Below, one piece after another: positions 21,176-33,351 of a stretch of 64,000 nucleotides of DNA; positions within the stretch are counted from its first letter, which is position 1, and the number at the start of each line of letters is the position of its first letter. The translations under genes and the position numbers were made by a program. The notes below the pieces were generated by a model. It saw only the letters and a program-made list of their open reading frames with translations. It was not told the DNA's origin and made no database searches. Location of the stretch: assembly GCA_002007465.1 (NCBI GenBank), contig LNAC01000230.1:934447-998446 (forward strand), given 5' to 3'. Source of the DNA: Ailurus styani (lineage: Eukaryota > Chordata > Mammalia > Carnivora > Ailuridae).

Positions 21176-24027
21176 AAGTGGCCCCTGTGCTTTGGAGAAC
21201 CAGACTGGGAAGACACCTGCTCTGTTCATTTGACTCTCCCACTTCGACGCCTCCCACAGTCTGATAGCAAAGGCCCTGACCCACCCCTGTCTTTCCAGTT
21301 CTAGATCTCATGAAGCCCGACACGTTCTTCGGCACAGCTCCAGGGTCCCCTGCTCTCCCGTGGCACTTTATTTCTTCCAGCGGCTTGAAAGATTTATTGG
21401 ACATCAACCATCGGCGAACCTTGGGCTGGGCTCTGTGGTGACAGATTGCCACAGTCCCTGTCCTCAGTGAGCTCAAGACCAGGTTGGTTGCCCTTCTGTG
21501 GAGTTTTTGTGACATTAAAACAGTGAATACAAAGATCTTTTTGTTTTCTTTTTTTTTTCCCTGTATAAATTGCAATGTGTCCCTCACCATGGCTGACTCT
21601 CCAGGGTGTGGGTTAGGGTACTTTGAAGGTGTCTGGAAGAAGGGACATGTGTCCACGAGGGGGAAGACAGAGAGAAAATTTATGAAGACCATTTTGGAAG
21701 AAAAGGCCATTTTGGAACTTCTCTGGTCTCTCCACCTCCCAGGCAGAGAACTTATCCTTCCCAGCCTCCCGCACCTCGACATGGGTTCGACATGGGTTCA
21801 ACATAGTTTACAGTAAGTGGCCACTGGCATGTCTGTCTTGCCCAGTGGCCGCTGAGCAGCTTGGAGGTCGCATCTGAGTTTATTCTTTCCCGCATCCCCT
21901 CTAGCTGCTAGCCCATTGCGTGGCACATTCCACACCCTCCCTACCACTTGCCAGAGGAAGAAATAAATAAAGGCAAGTGAGTGTTGGTTAGTGGCAAGTC
22001 TTGATTATTAGACTGAGGAATTTGAACTTGGTCGTGCATCATTTTTTCATGAGATAAGTCAGAAGAAATAAAGCCTCTAAAAGGAAATGTATATTCATTT
22101 GTGTTTCCTATAGAATTAAAAATTCCAGCTCCTGCAGTCTAAAAAGAGATATTAAAAACTCTATTGGACAATCTGTTTGTGGGAAATGAGGAGCCATTTA
22201 GGACTCATCAGAGCAAAGAGGTTTACTTGAGCCTTGAGGTGGAGAGAAATGGTATTATAAATCCATTTTAAAAAGAAAAGCCAAAAACGCCTAGAAAGCA
22301 TTTTGCAGTACAAGAGAAAAGCAATTTACTTGTTACTGCTTCAATTTCTTAAATCATCTGGCTTCATAGATCAACACTAACTCTCTTTAAATCTACCAAA
22401 TGAAATTCCATCCAATGACTCATTACCCAGGGTGAGCTGCAAATTGTGATTTGTGATTCCAGTAGTTCCTCCAGGAAATGCGGGAAAAAGGATTGTCCAG
22501 GAAAACAGCAAAGCCCTTGCCTGTGTGTAAATAGATGCCATTCACACGCCTTCATGATTCTGCTCCATTACGTCCAGAATTGGGAAGATGACAAAATGGC
22601 CCCATGACTTCTCGCACAGGTGTTTCTAACCGGCTATTGACTCCTGGCCACTGTGTGACCACAGAATGCAGGCAAGTTAGCAGACTACAGAAAGTCTGGC
22701 TTCACCGCCACTGAGTTCTAGACAGTAGCCCTGAATCCCTAACTCAAATGAGGACCCTTTACAGCAGTTTCATCTGGAACAGTCTTTGTTGATCCCTTCA
22801 TTCACACTTCTCTCATACATCCAGGCAAACCATCCTTTACAGGGTAGCGTTTGGGCAAAGAAAATCCCAAAACCCAGACATAATCTCTCATTCAAACTGG
22901 TCTACAGTATTCTAGAACTGTGACTGCAGGTGCCCAGTGGGGGAGTACAGAGGGGTCCTGGCTTGACCCCATTGCTCAGAATCATCCTCTCATCTCGAAA
23001 ATGGCTGGCCTTACTCTGTGCTGTGTCTGATCCAGTCTTATTTTGTATGGATTCGTTGTTTAATTAATGGCTTTACTGCCAACAATTAACATGAGCATAC
23101 AAACAGACATGGTATCCATGTTTTTTCTCCTCACCAAAAAACTGGGTTCTTTATGGCACTAGCACACTTAAGAGTCATCAGGTGGTGATCTGGTCCAAGG
23201 CAGCAAATTTTGCACTAATTACGCTTTCATGGCTGTATTCTTCCACACTTACACAAAAGCATCATTTTAATTATCACAAGTTCTTTAACCATCTTACTCT
23301 TCTGTGAACACTTGTCCCACTTCACCAGATTCTGGAAAGCCTACAGCAAAGCTTTGCAACACACTTTTCCTCTCTCCCCGGATACAATCTGTGTCTCCCC
23401 TTCCCTCCCCACCCTTTTCCTGCCAGGCAGAGTCATCAGTTCTGTTCTTGAAAATGTCACTCATCCAGTGAGATCTGGAGAACTATCCCCTCCCTGGTTT
23501 CTCTGTATCCAAAAGCATGTAGGTCATTAGCGACATTCTCGGTTTTGCCAGATGGTGTTTACAGACAAGGGAGCTATGAGATCCCCAAGTGATAGGCCTG
23601 GATTAAAGGGATAGTCAAAGGGGGCTTTGGTTCCTAGGATGTGGAATTAGAAATTAGAATATAGGAACTGAAATTAGGCTCCACTCGGCAAAACTGAAAT
23701 CAACGTCTTATCATTTTCACTGGGACTTTATTTTTTCCCCGATAAGAAAGGGCTTACAGAAATTCCCAAATCACATATATTCCATTCAAAAGAATCCAAA
23801 AAGGTTTGTTTGTTTCTTCTGAGTCAAAACTAAACGTGGAAAAAGTGATTCTGGATTTCTAAATCATTAGCTGAAAAATGTAGTTGTAGGTGATAAGTTA
23901 AGGGTAAAGAGCATCCTACCTCCTACCAACATTAACTCTGCTGCCTACAGTAAGCAAGAGTTGTTCGAAAAAATAATGTTCTGGAACCAGAATAGGAGGA
24001 GACAAAATAGATCCCCTCAGAAGTATT
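21176..24027. other. Long unique non-coding stretch
   Basis: Nearly 2.9 kb without a recognisable young repeat. It contains the longest open frame of the window (203 codons, minus strand, 21171-21782), which has no splice or homology support and is treated as chance. AT-rich, repeat-free blocks near 22000-22200 and 23020-23280 look like candidate conserved non-coding DNA. That is an impression only. Confidence 0.45.
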
Positions 24028-24206
24028 TATTTGACAGAGAGAGAAAGATCAGATCACAAGTAGGCAGAGAGGCAGGCAGAGGGAGAGGGGGAAGCAGGCT
24101 CCCCGCTGAGCAGAGAGCCCGATGCAGGGCTGGATCCCAGGACCCTGAGACCATGACCTGAGAGGAAGGCAGAGGCTTTAACCCACTGAGCCACCCAGGC
24201 GCCCCT
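24028..24206 (-). mobile_element. Young mustelid-type Can-SINE lacking an A tail
   Basis: The head complement 'gcagaggctttaacccac' and the AG tract are intact, but the element ends within its 'tatttgacag' segment, with no AAATCTTT-type end and no A run. The perfect duplication cccctcagaagtatt at 24013 and 24207 shows a true insertion. Confidence 0.94.
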
Positions 24207-24315
24207 CCCCTCAGAAGTATTATAACCTCCTTCGACGAGAGCTTCTGTAGGGTTAATGAGAGCTGTGGACTAGGCCTGGTCACTTTGCTCCTGACCGTGA
24301 AACATGTCTTAGTTC

Positions 24316-24447
24316 TTTGTTTTGTTTTGTTTTGTTTTTTAAGTTTTTTCCTAAGGCAACTCTACACCCAACATGGGGCTCAAACTCACAACCCTGAGAT
24401 CGAGAGTCATATTCTCTTCTGACTGAGCCCGCCAGGCGCCCCGAGTG
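24316..24447 (-). mobile_element. Old short tRNA-type Can-SINE
   Basis: Plus-strand 'caacatggggctcaaactc' and 'gagcccgccaggcgcccc' are the reverse complement of the head. A TTTTG repeat occupies the tail. An imperfect duplication around 'tcttagttc' lies at 24307 and 24449. Confidence 0.85.
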
Positions 24448-24684
24448 TCTCTTAGTTCCTATCCGCATTATACCCACAAAGATCCAATTGGTTTAACAGT
24501 TGGACTGTCAGGCGAGGGAGAACTCAGAATATTGAGATAAATAATGCAGGTTCCCAAAAGTCGGAATGTTTCTTTTCCATCTCCTCCTCCTCTTCTTGGT
24601 GTGTGTGTCTCTCCTTCCCTTTCTTTCTCTTAAAAAAAAGTACCCCACACATTTTTTATTCATATTATTGGAATTTTTAATGCA

Positions 24685-24790
24685 TATATACTTGCAAGGG
24701 CACTGGGAGGATTCAATGAATTTGGGTGCAAAATGCAAAAATGTCTAGTGCAGTGCCTGACACACTTGGGGTGCTCATGAAATCTATCAA
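24685..24790 (+). mobile_element. MIR-type 3' fragment
   Basis: The words 'ggaggattcaatgaatt' and 'cagtgcctgacacacttgg' correspond to the 3' end of MIR. Confidence 0.6.
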
Positions 24791-25558
24791 TTTGACTCTC
24801 CTCTACTCTCTCCCTTGCCTTTCTCCCCTCTCCACACTCTCATCCCCCTACCCCCATCCCATCTGCCTACTTTCTATAGCCATTGTGCCCTTATCTGGCC
24901 ATGACTGGGAACTGAAGCCAATTCTAATATATACACACAGGCACCAAACTGCATAAATGCCAGGACTTAGCCTTTCATCTAGGTGGATGCCCCTTGTTCT
25001 TAATAATAAAACGGTTATGTTGAACATTTCCTATTTCGCCCTCATATAGAATGCAAACCGTGTTTGTTTTTCATGAACTTCACAGGGATGGTTCATAAAA
25101 ATCCCAAAGCAATTTTAAAATTGCAGAGGGTCAGTAGAAGATAAGCTTACAGAGCTTCTTTTTTTTTTTTTTTGAAGTGCAGGAAAGTTGCTCTTAGATT
25201 CTAGTTATAAACGATGTGAAAGCCCTAACAGGGGAAATAAAATCACATGATCTCACACACTCACCAGATTGCATACTTGGAAAGAAATTCAGTCCCTAAG
25301 TTATTTTTACAAGAAATAATGAGCTGGTCCTCTTATGTACAGCCATGGTAGAAACTTGTGATTTACCAGCTCTCAGAGAGCTCCAAAGAAGCCTGTTAGA
25401 TTTATTGCTCCAAATTTGTAGGCAACCACAGGCATGATACTGATTATGGAGTTCAACGGCATGGAGGCATTGCTGGTCATGAAGTTCATTATCAGGACTG
25501 GACAAGGAGCCTTCTTGTTGGCAATGAAGCTCTCAATAAAAGTAAGAGCAAACTGAAG
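24791..25558. other. Unique non-coding stretch
   Basis: A T16 run lies near 25159. No element or exon is identified. The final bases are the left copy of the duplication flanking the next L1. Confidence 0.5.
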
Positions 25559-25984
25559 CTAATTCCACTAGTGGGTATTTACCCAAAGAAAACATTAATT
25601 CAAAAAATATCTGCACCCTTAGGTTGATGGCAGCATTATTTACCATAGCCAAGATAGGGCAGCAAGCTAAGTTCCCATCAAGAGACAAATGGATGAAGGA
25701 GGTGTGAGATGTATGTATAATGGAATATTATATGTGTCTGTAAAGCAATATTAGCCATCAAAAAGAATGAGGTCTTGACATTTGTGACAATGTGGCTGGA
25801 ACTAGAGGGCATTATGCTAAGTGAATTAAGTTGGACAGAGAAAGACAAATACATGATTTCACTTCTACATGGAACCTAAAAAAACCAACCAAACAAATAA
25901 AACTGTAGAAACAGACCCATAAATACAAAGAAACTGATGGTTGCCAGAGGGTTGGGAAAAATGGGTAAAAAGGAATTTTTTTTA
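25559..25984 (+). mobile_element. Short 5'-truncated LINE-1
   Basis: The sequence follows the ORF2 end and 3' untranslated region of L1 ('gggtatttacccaaagaaaa', 'gcattatttaccatagccaa', 'gaactagagggcattatgc'). The perfect 15-base duplication aagagcaaactgaag lies at 25544 and 25985. There is essentially no A tail left. Confidence 0.93.
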
Positions 25985-25999
25985 AAGAGCAAACTGAAG

Positions 26000-28472
26000 G
26001 GACACTGGCTGCAGCCATCAACTTGGTGATTGATGACCACAGAAAATGGAGAGGCCCCCACGTAGATGATTCTCGGAAGCAGGCTTACGTTTAACTTGAT
26101 ACCCAAACAGCCAACTGAAAAGCAAAAGAGGCAAGCAACCCTGTGTTGGGTTTTATTAACACAAAACAACCCAGACAAACAGCTTTATTGATTTTTTTTC
26201 CACAAAGCACAGTTTTTTTAAAAATGCTATCAGCCTGTTCTTATCATCTATAGGCCTACCATAACGGGTTCCACCTTATTTTCATAGACACAGGTGGGTG
26301 AAACCGCTGGCCCCACTCGCCCCCCCACCCCCGACCAGGGGAAGATGAAAGGAAGGATGAAGTCCTTGTAGCTCTGAGTCCCCGAAGACTGCAGATGGAA
26401 GAGCCTGCATCGGACAGCAGCTAGGAAGAGCAGCGACCAAACACACAGAAATCCGTTGGAGGTTTTGTTTCTGTGCACAGACAAACCCAGAAACACTGGA
26501 GAAATCTGGTCACGCCATCAGTCTGTTTTGGCTGAACGCATCCCCTCCACCCACAGCTTGCCAGCTGCCAGACGGCCTTCTCGGGCGTTCCACGCAGAGC
26601 CACAGGCTGGCTGAGGCTCCCCGACGAGGCTGCCCGACTCCCTGCGGGGACCGCAGAGGCTCAGCGGGGGTTTTGTCACAATCATGCACAGCCCAACTTC
26701 AGCACGTTCATTTTTTACCCCGTGGTTCTATTTACTTGCCGCGTTCTGCAGATGGGTCCCTAATCACCAAACAGCTTGCGAGCAAGTACCTTTGAATACG
26801 TGAAGTCTAATTCCTGCTAACTCCAATGCACCACGCAGCTGCGGTGACTTTTCGTGACCACCTCTAATTAAATGTGTTGCGAAACTATCAGGAAAAAAAT
26901 CTATTTTTTTTTCCTTTCTATTCCCAGCGACCCCCAAGAGAGCAGGGCGGAGAGAAAACAGCGCTTGGAGGCTGGCCTACCCTGTGCCCCCTCTCGCCAC
27001 GTGCCGGGGCCCAGGGCTCTGCCTGCAAAGACGCGGACAGCGCTAAACACCCTCCCTGGTAATCGGTGCATCCCCCGGGGACAGCCGCCGCAGGATTCGG
27101 ATCCTGGTGACGCTATTTCCGAGGCTCCTGTCACACCCGGGCTAATTAAACCTGCCCTGTCCTTAACCACAATTCATTATAGGTTGGGGAGGGAGGGAGA
27201 TAGTCTGTGGATCTGTAGCTAATGATTTAACAGCAATGCACTCACAAGGAAAGAACACAGAGAAACCATTCTATTCCTCAAGGAGCAGAGCCACCCCGCG
27301 TCAGCACAAGGATCCTCTGCTTTACGCTTCCAGCTGTGTGTATACATATGGCGCCGTGCAGGCCTCTTGGCTCCATCCCATTCCAGGCAGACCCTAAAGG
27401 CGGTGGCCGTTTTTGACATCTGTGGATGGGTGGGGGGGAAACCCACCTCCTTACTTGGCTCACAGTGCCTTCCTCATTTTATAAAGGACGAGTGACCATT
27501 GTCTACCACAAAGGAATTCCTCACAATGATCATATCCATTAGAAGCCCTGCATGTTAACTGAACTGATATTTACCCCCGCATTCCCAGACCTTTCCAATA
27601 AAAATGCTAAAAATTCCTTCAAAAACGAATAGTTGATCATATAAGAAGTAAGTCACTTATGCATTTTCATGGCTGAACATTCTTCCTAAATACCGTACCC
27701 CTCACATGGGTTTCGATGTTTGCCCTTCACTGTTTTGCAAAGCAACGAGACTAATAAAGGTAAAATGAGGGCTTTTTTTTTCTAATCCCCGAAAGGAAGC
27801 TTACTCATCCACATACATGGGCACAACTACACCAATCTGGGCATCAGTGGGATGCTTTCTTTTTTTTAATCTAAGGCAGTGGGTATAAAAAGACCCATAA
27901 GCCAAACCTACAAACAGGTTGAAGAATGTGCCGGCAAATCAAAAGCTCCTCAAGAATCAGTAGTATGAAGTGGCCATCACGCAAACTGAGTAGGCACTAA
28001 TGGAAATATATTGTCTAGAACAATTGTGACGTGCGCTGGTCAGAACACCCACGGAATGCTATCCGCGGTTCTAGGTGCCATGACCTTATGAGGGACACTG
28101 AAAACTGGACCAAACAAGCAACATGGGAAAGTGCCTGGAAGCCGCAGGTAAATGACAGGAGTTTGGACAGGCTCTCTTGCTTAGGAAAGTCACCTTGAGG
28201 AAGGCATACAAACTTCTTATATTCAAAAGACTACAGCATGGAAGAGGAGGAGCTTCTTTCCAGTTGCTTCCGGGGGCAGAAACCAAACCAATAAAATGAA
28301 TTGGGGGAAAGTTACACAGAGATAAATTACGCCTCAATGTGAGGAATAACTGCTTCCCCAGCCCAACCAAGCAGGCTCAGGAGATTGTACATTTGCCATC
28401 ACAGAAAACTTTAAATGAGATTGTTCAACCACTGTTTATCAGGGTCCCTGTGGAGAGTTCACATTATCTTCT
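26000..28472. other. Long unique stretch with a GC-richer centre
   Basis: Repeat-poor sequence. The segment at about 26930-27130 is GC-rich with several CpG sites and ends in a homeodomain-like 'gctaattaaa'. It is weaker than the patch at 21 kb. Open frames up to 116 codons here have no splice support. Confidence 0.4.
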
Positions 28473-28630
28473 AGAGAGGGGGTTCTTCACCTTTGGGGGG
28501 GGCTGTGTCCTCGACTCCTCCCAGAAAATAATGAAAGCTCTGATTTCTTTCTCCAGAGAAAGGTATAGGCAGACACCTAGCTTTTTCAGAGACCCCATGG
28601 ACTAGCCAGCTTAAGAACCCCTGCACTAGG
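28473..28630 (+). mobile_element. hAT-type non-autonomous DNA transposon
   Basis: The ends 'gggggttcttcacc' and 'ttaagaacccctgc' are inverted copies of one another about 130 bases apart. The interior wording matches a common mammalian hAT-Charlie-like MITE. The exact subfamily is not certain. Confidence 0.7.
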
Positions 28631-29036
28631 GGACTGAAAAACAAGGAAGGCCTCTTCCAACCTGAACGTTCCATGATCCTTCCGGACTCCGGGTCTTGAT
28701 CTCCAGGTACAATCATGACATTTCTCATCTAACAGAGTATGTAAATTTTGAACCTAAGGACTGGATCTAAATTTTATGAAGGGCCTGCCTTCTTCAGCCA
28801 ATTATTCCCTTTCTCTTCCTCTCCACTTCCAGATGGGGTACTCAGCCAGGGTAGCTGTCCCCGGGGTGGGGGTGGGAAGACCAAAACCCCAGCCAGCCAC
28901 TCTTTACTCACTCCTCTCGCCCCTCTCTATACCACACAGACTCCAAAAGTGAAATCAACACCTACCTGCCTAATGCAGATCAAACACAAACATGCCCTTG
29001 ACAATACTGGCGGAACTATAGAGAGATTTTCACAGG
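28631..29036. other. Unique non-coding stretch
   Basis: Nothing identifiable. A 103-codon open frame across it has no support. Confidence 0.5.
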
Positions 29037-29131
29037 ATGAGCCTCAATCACTGCATTAATCTAATCCTAAGGATAAAAATTAAGTACTTGAAGAAACTTC
29101 AGGGATACTCTTTCATTTAAAGTCAATTTAG
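29037..29131 (+). repeat. Diverged direct duplication, copy 1
   Basis: It matches 29440-29532 at roughly 80 percent by eye, with shared blocks such as 'aggataaaaatta' and 'tttaaagtca'. The two copies start about 403 bases apart. Confidence 0.85.
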
Positions 29132-29439
29132 TTCAATTCAATAAGCATTTAATAGACATCTACTATTTGCTGAGCACTGTCTTTGAATGCTGAGAATACA
29201 AAGGAAATTAAGTTAGAGTCTTTGCATATAAATGAACTATGGGAATAGAATATTCTGGGTGCTATAATAGTCTCTCTAGGGTTTAAACCCAGTTCCTGGG
29301 GGAAAATAAACTATACATAAATATATATATAGGATTATAACATGTACGATTTTATATGTATGTAATTGTATTTTATCTATATAGATATATACAAAGATAG
29401 ATATAAATACAGACATAGATTTATATAGCTTGATTTAAA
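29132..29439. other. Spacer between duplicated copies, AT-rich
   Basis: The first part carries an ancient-repeat wording ('aataagcatttaatagacat', 'tgctgagcactgtc'). The second part, about 29305-29425, is an imperfect TATA/GATA-rich simple repeat. Confidence 0.5.
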
Positions 29440-29532
29440 GGATGAGTCTCAATTACTGAGGAATCTAAACCTGAGGATAAAAATTATATAAAGAAGTCTC
29501 AGGGACATTCTCTCAATTTAAAGTCATTTTAG
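29440..29532 (+). repeat. Diverged direct duplication, copy 2
   Basis: The second copy of the 29037-29131 sequence, starting 'gatgagtctcaattactg'. An old SINE begins exactly where the similarity ends. Confidence 0.85.
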
Positions 29533-29640
29533 AGGCACCCGGCTTGCTTAGTCGGTAGAGCATATGACTCTTAACCTCAAGTTCTCGAGTTCAAGCCCCA
29601 TGTTGGGTGTGGAGCTTACTTAAAGTTTAAAAAATTTTAA
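29533..29640 (+). mobile_element. Old tRNA-Lys-like Can-SINE
   Basis: The head still resembles a tRNA: 'gcttagtcggtagagcat' (A-box-like) and 'gagttcaagccccatg' (B-box-like), followed by a short A/T-rich tail. It has no CT tract, which fits an old or short form. Confidence 0.85.
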
Positions 29641-30287
29641 AAATAAGTTTAATTTAAATCAAAAAGTATATACGTGTGTATATAAAACAGGCAGCTGATA
29701 GTTCAAACTTCAAATTCCTCTCTGTATATGAAGCAGCCAGCTAGCCATAAGCCAAGAAAAGAACAACATAACTTAACATTAGATTCACCGCAAAGAAACT
29801 GACAGAGAAGCCCCCCAAAATTCCACATCTAGAAAAAGCTCTAGGAAAGGTCTCCATGCTGACGGACAGGCACACAGAAAGTGCACAAGAATGCTGTTGA
29901 ATGAATGTGACTAATGGAACAACTCTAAGATCTAGAAGAAGGAGGCAATCCTTTAAAATGCCTAGGATATCAGAAGTTACTGTACAACCCTAGATTAAGA
30001 GGTTATTAAGTCTGCAAAGAAAGAATCCAGAAACACCCAGTCCAGCAACTTCACTGAGCTTCTTGGAATATTCCTTCCAGCTCCAAGTCTTTGATTTTAT
30101 ATATAGAATTAGATGTCTTATTTAGCAGTTTGACAACTCTCCATAGTTCCTTCTTTGAACCCACATTCAGATAGATAGCAAAAGACTCCTATTAAAGATG
30201 TTATTCATAAAAAGTTTATTTTCCCAGCCCCCAACAGATTAAAAGTCACAAAATGAAGAGTCCTCTACAAAAACTACGCTCCAGACC
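29641..30287. other. Unique non-coding stretch
   Basis: Nothing identifiable. Confidence 0.5.
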
Positions 30288-30560
30288 AGGCTTTGGCAAG
30301 CTATTCTTGTAAAGAGCCAGATAGTAAATGTTTTTAGGTTTTGTGGGTACTCAACACTGTTTTTTATTTCAATAAAGCAGCAGAGGACACGTAAAATCAT
30401 AGGTGTGACTTGCATCCTCATAATTATTTATATATGGACACTGAAATTCAAATTTCATGTAGTTTTTACACAACCAGAAGTCTTCTTTTGATTTTTTTCA
30501 TCCAAATAAAGATGTAGATCCCATTCTTAGCTCATTTGTCATAGACTGGAAACAGGACAG
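30288..30560 (+). mobile_element. hAT-type DNA transposon remnant
   Basis: The blocks 'ctttggcaagctattcttgt', 'aaagagccagatagtaaatg' and 'aggttttgtgggtac' match the start of a widespread mammalian hAT-Charlie-like element. The right side is diverged and the end uncertain. Confidence 0.6.
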
Positions 30561-31218
30561 CTGACCTCCGCTCTACAACTTAGGAACCAAAATTGCCCAT
30601 TTGGCCCTTGGAAGCAGAACATTTCCACTATCTATTCATTTCACTCAAGGGGAAGAGCATATTCTCTAAGGATACCCAATAAATAAGACATGAGAAATGC
30701 CTTAGTAGGATTCTTACACCAAGCTCATCTCATGTCATTTGATCATGGGCTATAACATAATCGAAAGCTGAAATGACAGTCTGATGATCCTGATTAGCAG
30801 TGGAGACAATTTGGTCATTAAGCCAGCAACTGGAGCATTGCTCAGCCTGATGCAGAAATCAGGACGAGGCTAGAAAGTTTTCCTTAAAACAGATCACAAC
30901 AGAGACAGCAGAATCTGGCCACCATTACCAGTGATCCTCTATCTCTGTCTAGGAATAGTGCTGGGAGGGAACACATTTTGCCTTTTGCCAAGTAAACATT
31001 AAGTCATCCTAGTTCCCGACTCCCATCCCTCCTCCTGGTTCCCAGGCTCTATGGAGGTCAATACTTCTCCTTTTGCTGATGTGGCATTTGGAGATTCCAT
31101 TTGCTGAACAGTGGTGCTTAGCTAAACTCTCTCTTGCTAATCTGATTGAACGGGGGTGGCTACAAATGCCATTCTAGGTCACACCAGTTCTCTGCTAGGG
31201 AAATCTGAGAGTACCCAA
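30561..31218. other. Unique non-coding stretch
   Basis: Nothing identifiable. Confidence 0.5.
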
Positions 31219-31298
31219 AAAGGAAGGAAGGAAGGAAGGAAGGAAGGAAGGAAGGAAGGAAGGAAGGAAGGAAGGAAGGGAGAGAGAGAGAGAGAGAG

Positions 31299-31356
<58 letters not shown>

Positions 31357-31379
31357 GAAGGAAGGAAGAAAGAAAAGGA
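31219..31379 (+). repeat. (GGAA)n-(GA)n-(GAAA)n compound microsatellite
   Basis: About 14 uninterrupted GGAA units, then about 11 GA units, then about 14 AAAG units, closing with a few GGAA units. It is a pure purine tract of about 160 bases with no SINE body attached. Confidence 0.97.
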
Positions 31380-33126
31380 GACTAAGCACAGCACTTCCTA
31401 ATGATCACCAGGCCACCTGCCACAGAAGCCCGTGTCAGTCCAAGACACCAATCTGATTAGGTAACAGGGAAAGTCTTCGAATGCGGTAATAACTGTCCAT
31501 CAGAAGCAAGAGAGGCTCATGGGTGAAGCTGGAAGTACTAAAGATGTGCTGGCTGACAGTGTCTCAATCTGGCCAGGACGAACAGATCTCAGCACACTGT
31601 AGCAACAGGATTCTAACCAGATGAAATTAAAGAGTTAAAAATGTAAGGTCCTGACTTGGCACTACCTTCAGGAGCGCAGCTAAGGAATTTAGAAGGAATG
31701 TGAGCACCTGTGGCTTAGAGTAGTCCGCGTGGCCAGGCCATCAGTAAAACACACAGGGTCTTGGGGCTGCACTGTTAAATCAAAATAGAGTATAAAGAGG
31801 AAGGAGATGATCAGTACAAGTGAGACTGTTTCTGAATATCATTAAGAGCAATACAGAAGAACTGGAGCTTATTTCCATCAGAAGGACCAAAGGGGAGAGG
31901 AAAAATCGAAAACATGCTATTGGAGGAAGGTCTGTGCCCCTCCTCATCCCACCCCTTTCTCAGATTCAGGCGAACCAACCACAGGGAAAGAAACGCCCTT
32001 CTTCTGTTATCTGGAAGGCATCCTTTCATTCTCTGCTGCTTCTCTACTTCTTTAGAAGGGATGTCAGTGGAAAAGGCTCAAACCAGACTAGAGAGAGTGG
32101 GAGTGGGGTGTCATACAAAGCTCTGGCAGGCTGGCATTCTGCAGAACAGGGAGACTTCTTTTGTGCAGTTCCGAGAAGCCTCGCTAACACCGATAGATGG
32201 GAACAATGGGGGGGGGGAGTTTCGACTCGGTATATGGAATTGGTTCTGAGGCCCCCGACTCTGAGAGCATCATGCATAGGCAAGGATAACAACTTGGTTG
32301 TAGAAGCAGCTGGGGCATCAGATGGGGGTGGGTGGGTGGAGTAGATGGCTTTTAAGAGCTCTCCAGCCCCACGATTCCAGTGATGATGTAAACGGAATGC
32401 TGCCAACACTGCACTCCTCCCATAGGAGGCTAAGAAGGCAGCGCCCTGAGCCATTCATGCTGAAGATACCCAGTACCGTGCTTCAGGTGGGGTCGCAAAG
32501 ATCACCTGTCCCCACTGTACCTTTGGAAGAGTTAGGGTCTGCCCAGTAATCAAAACACAAAGCACCAATGAACAGAGCCTCCAGTCGGCCTCCCTCAGCA
32601 CTGCCTCCATAGCTGAAGATGTGGCCCTCTAGGGTAGCTGGGATGGCAGTGAGCCAATCATAGGACACTGTTTGGCACCAGCACATGGCCAACACCTACG
32701 CAAATGGAAACACGAAGAAAATCGTTTTCCAGATCCTTTCTGCTCAAAGGAATAGTGTCCTTTAGAATTCCTGGCCCTCTTCCACAGGGCAGTGTCTTCT
32801 ACTTTCCTGGCACTTGGCCTCGGTGGCACTCACCATATATATTGACCTGGCTATCACGGGGCCATTTTCATAGATGTGTGCCATGGACTCTTGGGATTGC
32901 AAATGGGAGGCCTCTTCACTCCCAAAACATAAGCAAGAGGTCCACAATGTACAACTTCTAATCACTCAAAGGGGACTATCAAGAAAATTCTATGCAGATC
33001 CCAAGAGCATCCTGACTGAAATCCATAACTAAAAGGCAACAGCATTCTAGTAGGAGACCCAAAAGTGGTGGGAACATGGAGGTGTCCATCTCTGGAAAGA
33101 GCACCCTCCTTAAACAACAACATTCC
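31380..33126. other. Unique non-coding stretch
   Basis: Overlapping open frames reach 174 codons (plus, 31820-32344) and 136 codons (minus, 32044-32454). A minus-strand GT-AG pair at 32833 and 32696 joins two open segments but is unconvincing. No recognised protein and no repeat. Confidence 0.4.
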
Positions 33127-33339
33127 GGGCGCCTGGGTGGCTCAGTAGGTTAAAGCCTCTGCTTTCGGCTCAGGTCATGATCTCAGCGTCCTGGGATCGA
33201 GGCCCGCATCGGGCTCCCTGCTCGGCGGGGAGCCTGCTTCCTCCTCTCTCTCTGCCTGCCTCTCTGCCTACTTGTAATCTCTCTCTCTGTCAAATAAATA
33301 ATTAAAATCTTTAAAAAAAATAAAAAAAAAAAACCAAAA
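33127..33339 (+). mobile_element. Young mustelid-type Can-SINE
   Basis: A full-length element with the 'ttaaagcctctgctttcgg' head and an A-rich tail. A near-perfect duplication, caacaacattcc at 33115 and caccaacattcc at 33340, flanks it. Confidence 0.95.
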
Positions 33340-33351
33340 CACCAACATTCC

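Noticed and set aside
21171..21782. 203-codon minus-strand open frame, the longest in the window
   Set aside because: No splice context, no recognised motif, low-complexity parts. A rough stop-frequency estimate puts the chance of one such frame in 64 kb at about one in three.
29533..29600. tRNA-like gene
   Set aside because: A- and B-box-like words are present, but the sequence is the head of an old SINE with a tail. A mature tRNA fold is not expected.
31820..32344. 174-codon plus-strand open frame
   Set aside because: A 136-codon opposite-strand frame and a 111-codon alternative frame overlap it. No homology is recognised and the sequence looks random.
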